This document shows positions 1 through 6,450 of a stretch of 9,494 bases of DNA, one piece after another. This DNA comes from Planctomycetota bacterium (lineage in GTDB: Bacteria; Planctomycetota; SZUA-567; JAFGNG01), in the NCBI GenBank assembly GCA_016927125.1, contig JAFGNG010000011.1, positions 1-9,494 on the forward strand, in the 5' to 3' direction. The notes beneath the pieces were generated by a model that had not been told where the DNA came from, did not search any database, and was given only the letters and a program-made list of their open reading frames with translations. The translations under genes and the position numbers were made by a program. Numbering within the stretch: position 1 is the first letter of the stretch; each line of letters begins with the position of its first letter.

Positions 1-1272
1 GTTCGGCGTCCATTCAGGTGGGAGAAAATAATAAAAATTCCAGCTACCAGCTCCATTAGTACCATCTTCCGGCCAGTCCGGTTCCTCTGTGGAGGAGTGT
101 TTACTATTGCAGCGATAATAATAACCCTTCGGATTAGTCGGCTGGACAATATCGCCGACATAATACTCCACCCAAGGCCGCCAGGTGAGGGTGGAGGCGC
201 CGTCGCCGACTAAGAGGATCTTTTTCTTGTCTGGATCGGTTTTGTAAATCATGGTGGGTAGCAACTGCTCCACTCCGGGGAGGAAGAGGGGGGCAATAGC
301 TTCCCAATTGACACTGCCATCGCCAGTAATTGTTTCGCCGGCAGCAGTTATAGCTCCCCAACCCGGTTCATTGTCTGGATTAATATCCGAACGCCCTGAC
401 GCAGTGCAGATAAAGGCAAACTGGGTAAACCTGGTTCCGTCCTGCGTGTTCACGCTGCGCGGGCGGATAATGTCGCCAATCTCATAGTACTTTTCTGCCT
501 CCCATTCCGGGAAGGTACTGCCAACGCGTTCCCACTGTACGCTGCCATCATTAAGGATATTGCCAATTGCACCAAACCTGTCATCAGCCTCGAGATACCA
601 GTCGGGTTCGTTGAGAGAGGAAGTGCCTTTTTTAATACACTTATAAACCCCGGTGATGCCTGATTCCAGGGAGGGGCGCACCAACTCGCCTTCTTCATAC
701 TCATGGTTCCGCTGCCAGACCTTGCGGGTCAAGGGGCCGCAGGCATTCAAAATCATGGCGTTCATGAGCGCGCGCGGCGCAGTGTTGATATTGATGGGGC
801 CGAAGGCGAGATCGGTTTCATCGCTCTTCTTCAGTAACGGCGCCCCGAAGGGGGTGAAGAGGGTTTCCAGGCGCTTCCGGAAGCCAACATAACCACCCGT
901 AAAGGGATCTCCGGGTTCGCCTTTAAAGGTTTCGCCAAAGAGGCTGAGCGCGTGCAGCCAGGAGTAGGTGTTTTCCTTGAAGATTGTTGAGGCGGCATAG
1001 GCAGTCAGCATCCCGAGTTCGCTGTCAATCCTCCCGCTCTCCAGGATGCTGGCCAGGCGCGTGGCCTGGACATGATAGCGGCATTGCCAGGAAACACTAC
1101 CCTCGGAAAAAGGAAGAGCTGTTACATCAACATGGCTTGCCCAGTCTGGTTCAGAGCCGCCTGAAGTCCCTGCAGTTGTACACAAATACTCGCGGTTGGG
1201 GGCAGGCCCGGTATCGCTGACATCGGTCGGGTAAACCACCTGCCCTTCCTGATACTCCGTGTTGGGCTGCCA
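1..1272 (-). repeat. Four Trp/Tyr-rich protein repeats (plus the start of a fifth) inside the GspK-like gene
   Basis: The units are at 1272-1081, 717-529, 504-301 and 183-34, and a fifth W begins at 12. All four start W-x5-Y-x2-G-[DEQ]-x-[VI]-x-P, then an aromatic-x-Cys. Units 1, 2 and 4 have S-E-P-D-W, N-E-P-D-W or E-E-P-D-W; unit 3 has a looser N-E-P-G-W. Units 1 to 3 end in [DE]-G-S-V-x-W-[QE]. Unit 1 has a second cysteine after the last Trp. Unit 1 is separated from the rest by about 120 residues of GspK-like sequence, whereas units 2 and 3 are adjacent. Confidence 0.8.
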
Positions 1273-1992
1273 AGCGGCTGGCGGCGCCAGTAGGCGGCCG
1301 GAAAGGTCGATGGTCAGCACGGCGTAGCGGGTCTTGACCTTGTCGTCATCGGTGATCTGCGCGCCCTCAAGGGGGGCGCTGGTGCATTCAAACCATTTTG
1401 CCTTGCCGTCGAAATTGACCTCCACACCGTTAAGGGTGCGATTGTTGGAAATAGTGGGATAGGGATCGAAATTCTGGTCCTTGGGGGTGTTGGGAGGAGG
1501 AGTAGTAGGCAAACCCGCGGGCACATCAAATTGGAAGCACTCGCTGTTGATCTTTTCATCCGAAGCAGACTTACCACCCACATAACAAAATGTCGAGAAC
1601 CAGGCATCGTCTAAAGAAGTGTTTTTATCTATATCATTATAGTCATCATTGGCGTGCCGGTCCAAGAGGTTGAGCGCGTGGCTGAGGCCGGAGCGGGCGG
1701 CGATCTTCGCCTGGATGCCATGCTTCAGGTTAGCGCCGATATCCTCCTGCATGCGCATGGTGGTGATAAAAACCACCGCCATCATCGAGATAATCGCCAG
1801 CACCCCGATGCAGACTATCAGCACGCTGCCCTGTTCGGTGCGCCGGCGCTTAAAACTATCCCTCCCCCCGGTGGGAAAACCAGGGCCACATCTTTGTTCC
1901 ACAAGCACTCTCCCGCTTGTCTTTGTGGCACAGGCGCTCCAGCCGGTGGCTTCCACCTCTGGTCTATGAGTTATGAATCCTGAATTTTTCAT
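1..1992 (-). CDS. GspK-like pseudopilin with inserted Trp/Tyr-rich repeats (3' end beyond window)
   Basis: The frame is open from 1992 through the left edge: 664 codons with no stop. R-R-R-T-E-Q-G55 precedes S-V-L-I-V and a hydrophobic helix to about residue 78. The +5 glutamate is absent, as in GspK, the large subunit capping the type II pseudopilus. Further GspK signs are A-A-R-S-G-L-x-H-A (98-106), E-S-G-R-I-D (about 315-320) and the I-N-I-N-T-A-P-R-A-L motif (400-409). GspK is usually about 300-330 residues; this is over twice that because of repeat modules at 241-304, 426-488, 497-564 and 604-653, with another starting at 661. ATG 1992 has AAAGGA seven bases upstream, and ATG 2010 is six codons earlier. 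A GTG at 1902 with GGGAG seven bases upstream would give a 25-residue leader and may be the true start, because the sequence before it looks like an intergenic repeat. Confidence 0.82.
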   Translation of the reverse strand, partial: MKNSGFITHRPEVEATGWSACATKTSGRVLVEQRCGPGFPTGGRDSFKRRRTEQGSVLIVCIGVLAIISMMAVVFITTMRMQEDIGANLKHGIQAKIAARSGLSHALNLLDRHANDDYNDIDKNTSLDDAWFSTFCYVGGKSASDEKINSECFQFDVPAGLPTTPPPNTPKDQNFDPYPTISNNRTLNGVEVNFDGKAKWFECTSAPLEGAQITDDDKVKTRYAVLTIDLSGRLLAPPAAWQPNTEYQEGQVVYPTDVSDTGPAPNREYLCTTAGTSGGSEPDWASHVDVTALPFSEGSVSWQCRYHVQATRLASILESGRIDSELGMLTAYAASTIFKENTYSWLHALSLFGETFKGEPGDPFTGGYVGFRKRLETLFTPFGAPLLKKSDETDLAFGPININTAPRALMNAMILNACGPLTRKVWQRNHEYEEGELVRPSLESGITGVYKCIKKGTSSLNEPDWYLEADDRFGAIGNILNDGSVQWERVGSTFPEWEAEKYYEIGDIIRPRSVNTQDGTRFTQFAFICTASGRSDINPDNEPGWGAITAAGETITGDGSVNWEAIAPLFLPGVEQLLPTMIYKTDPDKKKILLVGDGASTLTWRPWVEYYVGDIVQPTNPKGYYYRCNSKHSSTEEPDWPEDGTNGAGSWNFYYFLPPEWTPN
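1862..1960. repeat. Candidate interspersed GC-rich repeat overlapping the GspK-like N-terminus
   Basis: On the plus strand this stretch holds two small perfect inverted repeats: ACAAGC (1901-1906) with GCTTGT (1915-1920), and GGTGG (1945-1949) with CCACC (1953-1957) around a three-base loop. In the GspK frame it encodes a poorly protein-like peptide rich in Cys, Gly and Arg, unlike the leaders of the six other pseudopilins. From memory, similar segments built around 'gccaccggctgga...gtgccac' recur between genes in some Planctomycetota/Lentisphaerota-type genomes. Only one copy is visible here and I cannot search. Confidence 0.35.
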
Positions 1993-2039
1993 TGCTCGTT
2001 CCTTTGTCATGGCAGTACCTGCACGCTGATTATTAAACC

Positions 2040-2840
2040 TTATTGATTAGTCTCGGGATTCTGGTCATACCCCGGGATCCTGACCGTAAAACTGAATTCC
2101 TTCTCGGTTTCGGTCCGGGGATCCTCGAGCGTGTACCGCACCGTGATCTTCTCCGGCCAGCCATCATTATCATCATCCCAGTTAAAGTCGCGCGCTTGGG
2201 TTTCATTATTAAAAAGCACTTCAAACGCGGTGATCTTGCGGTCGAAGATGTATTCGGTAGAATTGATGTCAAAAGTGTAAAGGGACGCAGGATTGTCCAG
2301 ATAGCTGTCGAGATTCGCCTGGGAGCCTTCCAACTCCGGATCAAAGGCGGTGACCTCCTTGCGCATCAGGTAGCCATCCTTGCCATTATAGTCGCCGCCG
2401 GTGGCGTCGGTTGTATCCCAATTCCAAAGGTACCGCACCCAGACGAGATCATGAGGTGGCTCCTCATCACTCGGGGGATCGCCGTCATACTCGGTGTCGG
2501 TGCCGGTTCTGGAGGTGAGGAAGATGAATTTCACCTCCCGCTCGCCAGGGGCATCATTACCGCCGGTATAACGAATCAACCAGCGATGCTCGGCATCAAT
2601 ATTATCACCATCCGGGTTCCGGTCATGATTATTATTCAAGCAAGGGTTAATGCTCTCCAACTCATTCATCATCCGCGACATGGTGGCATAGCCCCGGCTG
2701 TGCAGGTTGACCTGGCTGGTGGTGCGGTTGATCGCGCGGGTGGCGGTATTCAGGCTCATGGTGACAACCATCAGGATGATTGCGCCCAGCCCGAGCGCCA
2801 CCAGGAGTTCAGTAAGGGTAAAGGCATTTGGTCGTCGCAT
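2040..2840 (-). CDS. GspJ-like minor pseudopilin
   Basis: A 266-residue pilin-like protein. The N-terminus is a very short leader M-R-R-P-N-A followed by F7-T-L-T-E11-L-L-V-A-L and a hydrophobic helix to about residue 30. The residue before the cleavage site is Ala and not the usual Gly. The C-terminal part (K-I-T-A-F-E-V-L-F and P-E-K-I-T-V-R-Y-T-L-E-D, about 202-240) matches the strands common in GspJ/PulJ proteins, which form the pseudopilus tip with GspI and GspK. It is longer than usual (GspJ is about 200) because of acidic insertions. W-D-D-D-N-D-G-W (221-228) looks like a calcium loop of the D-x-D-x-D-G kind. AAGGAG lies ten bases before ATG 2840 and seven before the adjacent in-frame GTG 2843, so either may be used. 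It carries none of the Trp/Tyr repeats of its neighbours. Confidence 0.82.
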   Translation of the reverse strand: MRRPNAFTLTELLVALGLGAIILMVVTMSLNTATRAINRTTSQVNLHSRGYATMSRMMNELESINPCLNNNHDRNPDGDNIDAEHRWLIRYTGGNDAPGEREVKFIFLTSRTGTDTEYDGDPPSDEEPPHDLVWVRYLWNWDTTDATGGDYNGKDGYLMRKEVTAFDPELEGSQANLDSYLDNPASLYTFDINSTEYIFDRKITAFEVLFNNETQARDFNWDDDNDGWPEKITVRYTLEDPRTETEKEFSFTVRIPGYDQNPETNQ

Positions 2841-2883
2841 CACGGGTTCGCTCCTTGCCGGGTTAAGGTTTCTTCCGCCGGGA

Positions 2884-4188
2884 TTATTCAATTTTCTTAT
2901 CACAATAATCATAAATACTGGCCTCGTAGACCCCGGCCAGGTCGGCGTCCTCGCCGTACTGGGGGTTCTTCGGGTCCTGCCGGTGCACCTGGATCACCAT
3001 CCGCCGCAATTCATTGACACCGAGGCATTCCCACTCAATATCGCCATCTGAGATGGTATCGCCTTTAAGTGGTTTACTATTCCAATCTGGCTCAGTTACA
3101 CCAGAGACATCACTTTTATTAACCGCATCGGTGCAGAGGTAGGTGCGATTGCTGCCGAAGGGGGAGATAATATCCCCGTCTTTGTAATCATACTCCGCCG
3201 TCCATCGGTCGCCGGGGTCGATTTCTTCAACATGCCAAACCAGATCGCTACCGTCGTCCAAAATCCCGGTGTCAGTATCCGCGTCATCCCAATCCGGCTC
3301 GCTGCTGGAGCTGGTGCCTTTTTGCACACAGACAGCGCGGCGCCAGCGCTCCGGGATAAGGACGTAATCGCCGAGCTTGTACGGGGTATTATTATACCAG
3401 GTATGCTCCTTGCTTGGCCGGGAGTTATAGGGAAAGAAGGTGCAGTAATAGCCTTCGTAGCGTTCGCGCTCCCAGGTCACGGTATTGTCAACGAGTTGGT
3501 TCTTTGTATCCACCCCGCTCCAGTTTCGCTCGCTGGAACTGGATTCCCCGGCAACCACGCAGCGGTAACGGTAACTCCGGTATCTCCAGATGTCTTTGGA
3601 ATCAACTTGGTTCTCAAGGAAATCATCGGTTGGCCTGACATAATCGCCGACTTTGTAGGCTTCGCCGGCTTCCCACTGGGGGTATTCCGGGACGCGGATC
3701 ATGGCGCGATGGCAAATCCAGTTGCTATTGGGTTTAAACTCCTCCTGATCATCATCTCTCCAATATAGCGGTTCACTTCCGCTGAGCTTGTGCGTACTAT
3801 TGCATTCATAATAATAACCGTTCTGGACAACGGGAAAGACCATATCGCCGGGAACGCCGCCACCACTATCTTCATCAAGATACTCCCTGCCAGGTTCCCA
3901 GAAGTAAAACCGGAGGCGAAAGAGGATGGGGTTTCCTGAGCCAGGCTTCGGGTCAGCCGCCAGCTCCTCGAGCTTGCTGGCGACATTGCGCGCGGCCAGC
4001 GAACCGGTCTTGTTCGCGATCGCGCCGCCTCCCCAGGTGACCGCGACCGGGAAGACCGAAAGAACCCCGGAGAGGCCGATGCCGAGGATCAGGATCGCCA
4101 GGGAGATCTCGGTCAGGGTGTAGCCCCGCTGGCCCTGGCGGCCAGGTCGGAGGAGTGGGAAGTGAGCTTTGGGTTTTTCCGTCTGCAT
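2884..4188 (-). CDS. GspI/PilV-like minor pseudopilin carrying four Trp/Tyr-rich repeat modules
   Basis: A 434-residue protein with a pseudopilin N-terminus. Cleavage is expected after Q-R-G22, before Y23-T-L-T-E27, and the helix continues as S-L-A-I-L-I-L-G-I-G-L, typical of GspI/PilV. Ordinary GspI is about 120-130 residues. Here residues 97 to 388 hold four repeat modules (97-159, 172-240, 264-319, 329-388), each beginning W-x5-Y. Pseudopilin-like sequence resumes after them (L-R-R-M-V-I-Q-V-H-R, about 394-403), so the modules appear inserted into loops of the pilin fold. The first and fourth modules each have an aromatic-x-Cys and a W-x-Cys and could form a disulphide outside the cytoplasm. 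I chose ATG 4188, with GGAG about seven bases upstream. The TTG at 4221 lies within the end of the previous gene. GspI nucleates the GspI-J-K tip complex in known systems; the modules probably bind a ligand, which I cannot identify. Confidence 0.83.
   Translation of the reverse strand: MQTEKPKAHFPLLRPGRQGQRGYTLTEISLAILILGIGLSGVLSVFPVAVTWGGGAIANKTGSLAARNVASKLEELAADPKPGSGNPILFRLRFYFWEPGREYLDEDSGGGVPGDMVFPVVQNGYYYECNSTHKLSGSEPLYWRDDDQEEFKPNSNWICHRAMIRVPEYPQWEAGEAYKVGDYVRPTDDFLENQVDSKDIWRYRSYRYRCVVAGESSSSERNWSGVDTKNQLVDNTVTWERERYEGYYCTFFPYNSRPSKEHTWYNNTPYKLGDYVLIPERWRRAVCVQKGTSSSSEPDWDDADTDTGILDDGSDLVWHVEEIDPGDRWTAEYDYKDGDIISPFGSNRTYLCTDAVNKSDVSGVTEPDWNSKPLKGDTISDGDIEWECLGVNELRRMVIQVHRQDPKNPQYGEDADLAGVYEASIYDYCDKKIE
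3025..3900 (-). repeat. Four Trp/Tyr-rich protein repeats inside the GspI-like gene
   Basis: The units are at 3900-3712, 3675-3469, 3399-3232 and 3204-3025. Three start with W-x5-Y-x2-G-D-x-[VI]; the first has a longer loop between Y and G-D. All then reach a proline, followed by an aromatic or Val-x-Cys and a Ser/Thr-rich patch. Units 3 and 4 have S-E-P-D-W or T-E-P-D-W, unit 2 has S-E-R-N-W and unit 1 has S-E-P-x-x-W. Each ends near a final W-[EHI]. The DNA of the units is well diverged, so duplication is old. The pattern resembles CBM5/12-like aromatic binding modules. Confidence 0.8.
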
Positions 4189-4204
4189 GGCATACTCCGG
4201 GAGC

Positions 4205-4891
4205 TTAGTCGAATTCTTCAAAAAGTTCGCCTGTCATCAGGTTAATGTTAATATGCCGGAACTTGGAAAGGTCGTTCTTGTCCTCATAAGTGAATCCCTC
4301 TACGCCGACGACCAAGGTGTCCTCGCCATTAATGTCGGTGTTGATGACGGTGGTTGCACCGGTTTCCAGCAAACTAATCCGGCCATTGTCATTCGCTTCT
4401 TGATGCATGGGAATAATTTCCCCGCCCGGGGTAATCTTGAGGTAAGACTCCTTGCCAAAGGAATCGTTGATCACCTTGAGAACGCCGCTGGGGTCCTTCG
4501 TGCCGTCATACTCATACATATCCTTGGTCACGCATAAAAGCTTCGCGCCCTTGGTCATCAGGATCGGCCTGCCCACCACCATGACCTTGCGCCGTGTTGA
4601 ATCATTCCAGGCATCACCCCAGGCATCCGGCTCCTCGCCCGCGTAGATCACGAGCATGTGTTCGAAGGGTTTGATCGTATTGAACGAGACATAATAGATC
4701 TCGCCGGTGCGGGCTGCTTCGGTCATGGCCTTCTGGATAGCGGACTGGATGACGATAATGCCGGAGGCCAGGGTCTTGCCCTCGAACATCGGCTGGATAA
4801 TGGGGAGGCTGACCGCGGTCACCAGGATGATAATGCCGATCACCACCATCATTTCAGTCAGGGTAAAGCCGCGGCGGGGGTGCTGTCTCAT
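4205..4891 (-). CDS. GspH/FimT-like minor pseudopilin
   Basis: A 228-residue pilin-like protein with an eight-residue leader. Cleavage is expected after R-R-G8, before F9-T-L-T-E13, followed by a hydrophobic helix to about residue 32. It has no GspG D-P-W-G-x-P motif. The body has a long helix continuation (Q-x-A-I-x-K-A-M-T-E-A-A-R-T-G) followed by Y-Y-V-S-F-N, the helix-then-beta pattern of GspH/FimT-type proteins. H-type subunits sit below the tip of the type II pseudopilus and join the tip complex to the main filament. The position between the G-like and I-like genes agrees with this. The start is certain: ATG 4891 overlaps the previous stop as ATGA, with GGAGGA seven bases upstream inside the preceding gene. 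Family assignment rests on order and N-terminus more than on the body. Confidence 0.78.
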   Translation of the reverse strand: MRQHPRRGFTLTEMMVVIGIIILVTAVSLPIIQPMFEGKTLASGIIVIQSAIQKAMTEAARTGEIYYVSFNTIKPFEHMLVIYAGEEPDAWGDAWNDSTRRKVMVVGRPILMTKGAKLLCVTKDMYEYDGTKDPSGVLKVINDSFGKESYLKITPGGEIIPMHQEANDNGRISLLETGATTVINTDINGEDTLVVGVEGFTYEDKNDLSKFRHININLMTGELFEEFD

Positions 4892-5709
4892 GGCTGTTTC
4901 CTCCAGTTCCCGAGCAAGTTGTCGGTGCGGATTTCCATCTGTTGGTTATCGCTGAGTTCGGAAAAATTCGTGGGATAATTTATCGGATCGCCGGTCGAGT
5001 AAATATAATAAGGCAGCTTGGGCAGTTTGCTCCCGTCAATATCTTCATCCGTATCGTTATCAGATTCGAACTCGGTCCGGTAATGAAACACATGCGCCGG
5101 AGCTTTCCCTTTCTTATAGTCATCGGTAGTAGGCGCATCCCCCGGAATAAACCAGGGGTCCATCAAGAGGGCGAAGCATTTTTCGATATCATTCTTATCG
5201 CCATAGGTATAGAAGTCCTCCTTCGTGTAGCTCAACGGGGCAGGCTTGGCTACCTGGCGGTTTTTATCCCAGTATTTACCCATCCCTTTGAGGATCAATT
5301 GGCCGTCGTCATCAAGTTCCGGCTCGGTTTCGTTAGTTTTTTTAGGCATAATCTCTCCGCCGCAGAGGTAGAAGGCGATCATGGAATCCTTCGCCATCAG
5401 CTTTTCCTCATCGGTAAAATTCTTATATGGCACGACATCTTCATCGATATCATCCGGGTTCGGCAGGTAGCCGAAGGTGGACTTAAAGATCGAGAGCGCT
5501 TTGTCAATCTCGCCGATGGTCTGCACCGCCCTGACTTCCACGGCCTTACCCCTGACACTGCTGACTACCGCCAGGGTTAATCCCGCCAGGATGCTGATCA
5601 CTGCAATCACAATCAGCAATTCCACCAGGGAAAACCCGGCCGTATTCTTCTTCTGGTTATAGCCAGCCCGTGCCGGGGGGGCGTTCAGGATTGTTTTTGC
5701 AAATAACAT
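4888..5709 (-). CDS. GspG-like pseudopilin (third of three)
   Basis: A 273-residue pseudopilin with an unusually long 25-residue leader. Cleavage is expected after T-A-G25, before F26-S-L-V-E30, followed by a hydrophobic helix to about residue 50. After it comes a S-I-F-K-S-T-F-G-Y-L-P-N-P segment (73-85), closely matching the equivalent region of the first GspG-like protein. The C-terminal part has L-M-D-P-W-F-I-P (182-189) and Y-S-T-G-D-P (237-242), degenerate forms of the GspG D-P-W-G-x-P and S-x-G-x-D-G motifs. The segment D-N-D-T-D-E-D-I-D-G (217-226) looks like a divalent-cation loop. The start is ATG 5709, because TAGGAG ends six bases before it; the in-frame ATG at 5715 directly abuts that site. 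The stop overlaps the next start as ATGA. Confidence 0.85.
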   Translation of the reverse strand: MLFAKTILNAPPARAGYNQKKNTAGFSLVELLIVIAVISILAGLTLAVVSSVRGKAVEVRAVQTIGEIDKALSIFKSTFGYLPNPDDIDEDVVPYKNFTDEEKLMAKDSMIAFYLCGGEIMPKKTNETEPELDDDGQLILKGMGKYWDKNRQVAKPAPLSYTKEDFYTYGDKNDIEKCFALLMDPWFIPGDAPTTDDYKKGKAPAHVFHYRTEFESDNDTDEDIDGSKLPKLPYYIYSTGDPINYPTNFSELSDNQQMEIRTDNLLGNWRKQP

Positions 5710-5718
5710 GCGCATCTC

Positions 5719-6447
5719 CTACCTGTAGACCACGACTTCAATATCATCAAAATCACTGAGAAGGTCGGTTTCTTCAGCGCTGTCAAGAACCATCACCTGG
5801 CTCTTGGGCGGAAGTTTATATTGCGTGGTCAGGTCGCTGCGGATCGTGCCCTGGGGGTATTTCACAGTGCCGGGCCAAAATACCATGAAGTCCTTGCTGT
5901 CAGTACCAAAGGAGCGGATGGTGATAGTTTTGTCGTCATCATTGACAAAGAAGAGGTAAGGCTCGCCCCAGGGATCGGCCAGCACGCGGCATTCGTCGGT
6001 TTCAACCGGCGGCTTCTCCCATTCGGTCAGAGATTTGCCGCCAGAATCCGGCTCTTCATATTCATCCTTCTTCTCATCAACCCAGTCGGAGAGTTGCCCT
6101 TCGTTGATGTAGCCCTTGTTGTCCAACAGTTTATAGAGGGTTGAGCTTTCATCTGGATCATCGGGATCTGCTTTTTTCCTGATATACACGCAATGCCACT
6201 TGTTACGGGCGGCGGGATCCGGGAAAAGAGGATCGTCTTTGCTATAGATCCTCTTGTCCTCACTCATAATCCCGGCAAGCATTGAGGCAAGCTTGTTCAT
6301 CTCCATCTTGGCTTGTTTGACCTTGGCGTCCTCTCCGCCGGCGAATACCGTGGTCAAGAGCAGCCCCGCGAGGATCGCGATAATGCTGATCACCACCAGC
6401 AGCTCGATCATGGTATAGCCCCGGAGGGCCGGTCTGCTCATCCGCAT
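5719..6447 (-). CDS. GspG-like pseudopilin (second of three)
   Basis: A 242-residue pseudopilin with a short basic leader. Cleavage is expected after R-G10, before Y11-T-M-I-E15, and the hydrophobic helix runs to about residue 34. The +5 glutamate is present. The C-terminal half keeps the GspG landmarks L-A-D-P-W-G-E-P-Y (156-164) and S-F-G-T-D-S-K-D (179-186). The middle is Asp/Glu/Lys-rich, including a D-P-D-D-P-D-E stretch near residue 97. GGGAGA lies seven bases before the ATG at 6447; an in-frame ATG at 6441 is less well placed. It lies three bases after the first GspG-like gene and nine bases before the third, so translation is probably coupled. It has diverged from both neighbours well beyond a recent duplication. 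Whether it is a structural major subunit or a minor one cannot be told from the sequence. Confidence 0.85.
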   Translation of the reverse strand: MRMSRPALRGYTMIELLVVISIIAILAGLLLTTVFAGGEDAKVKQAKMEMNKLASMLAGIMSEDKRIYSKDDPLFPDPAARNKWHCVYIRKKADPDDPDESSTLYKLLDNKGYINEGQLSDWVDEKKDEYEEPDSGGKSLTEWEKPPVETDECRVLADPWGEPYLFFVNDDDKTITIRSFGTDSKDFMVFWPGTVKYPQGTIRSDLTTQYKLPPKSQVMVLDSAEETDLLSDFDDIEVVVYR

Positions 6448-6450
6448 AAG

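Noticed and set aside
1314..1607. Short minus-strand frames within 1-1992 suggesting a broken region
   Set aside because: Translating the opposite register shows one uninterrupted frame from 1992 to position 1 with GspK motifs. The small frames are shadows, and the long one simply has no stop inside the window.
2841..2912. N-terminal extension of the GspJ-like gene to 2912
   Set aside because: It overlaps the end of the GspI-like gene, and the extension would put 30 residues before the cleavage site. AAGGAG near 2855 points to the start at 2840 or 2843.
2043..3017. Plus-strand open frame of 324 codons
   Set aside because: It lies opposite the GspJ-like gene and the end of the GspI-like gene, both of which have clear motifs and ribosome binding sites. 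Its peptide is an Ile/Val/Gly-rich antisense translation with no recognisable domain.
1..3900. Protein repeats as a CRISPR array or a DNA tandem repeat
   Set aside because: The units are similar only at protein level. Their DNA is diverged, spacing is irregular, and there are no identical short repeats with unique spacers.
4189..4221. Upstream TTG start for the GspI-like gene
   Set aside because: It lies within the final codons of the H-like gene without a Shine-Dalgarno at the right distance, whereas ATG 4188 has GGAG about seven bases upstream and gives a normal leader.
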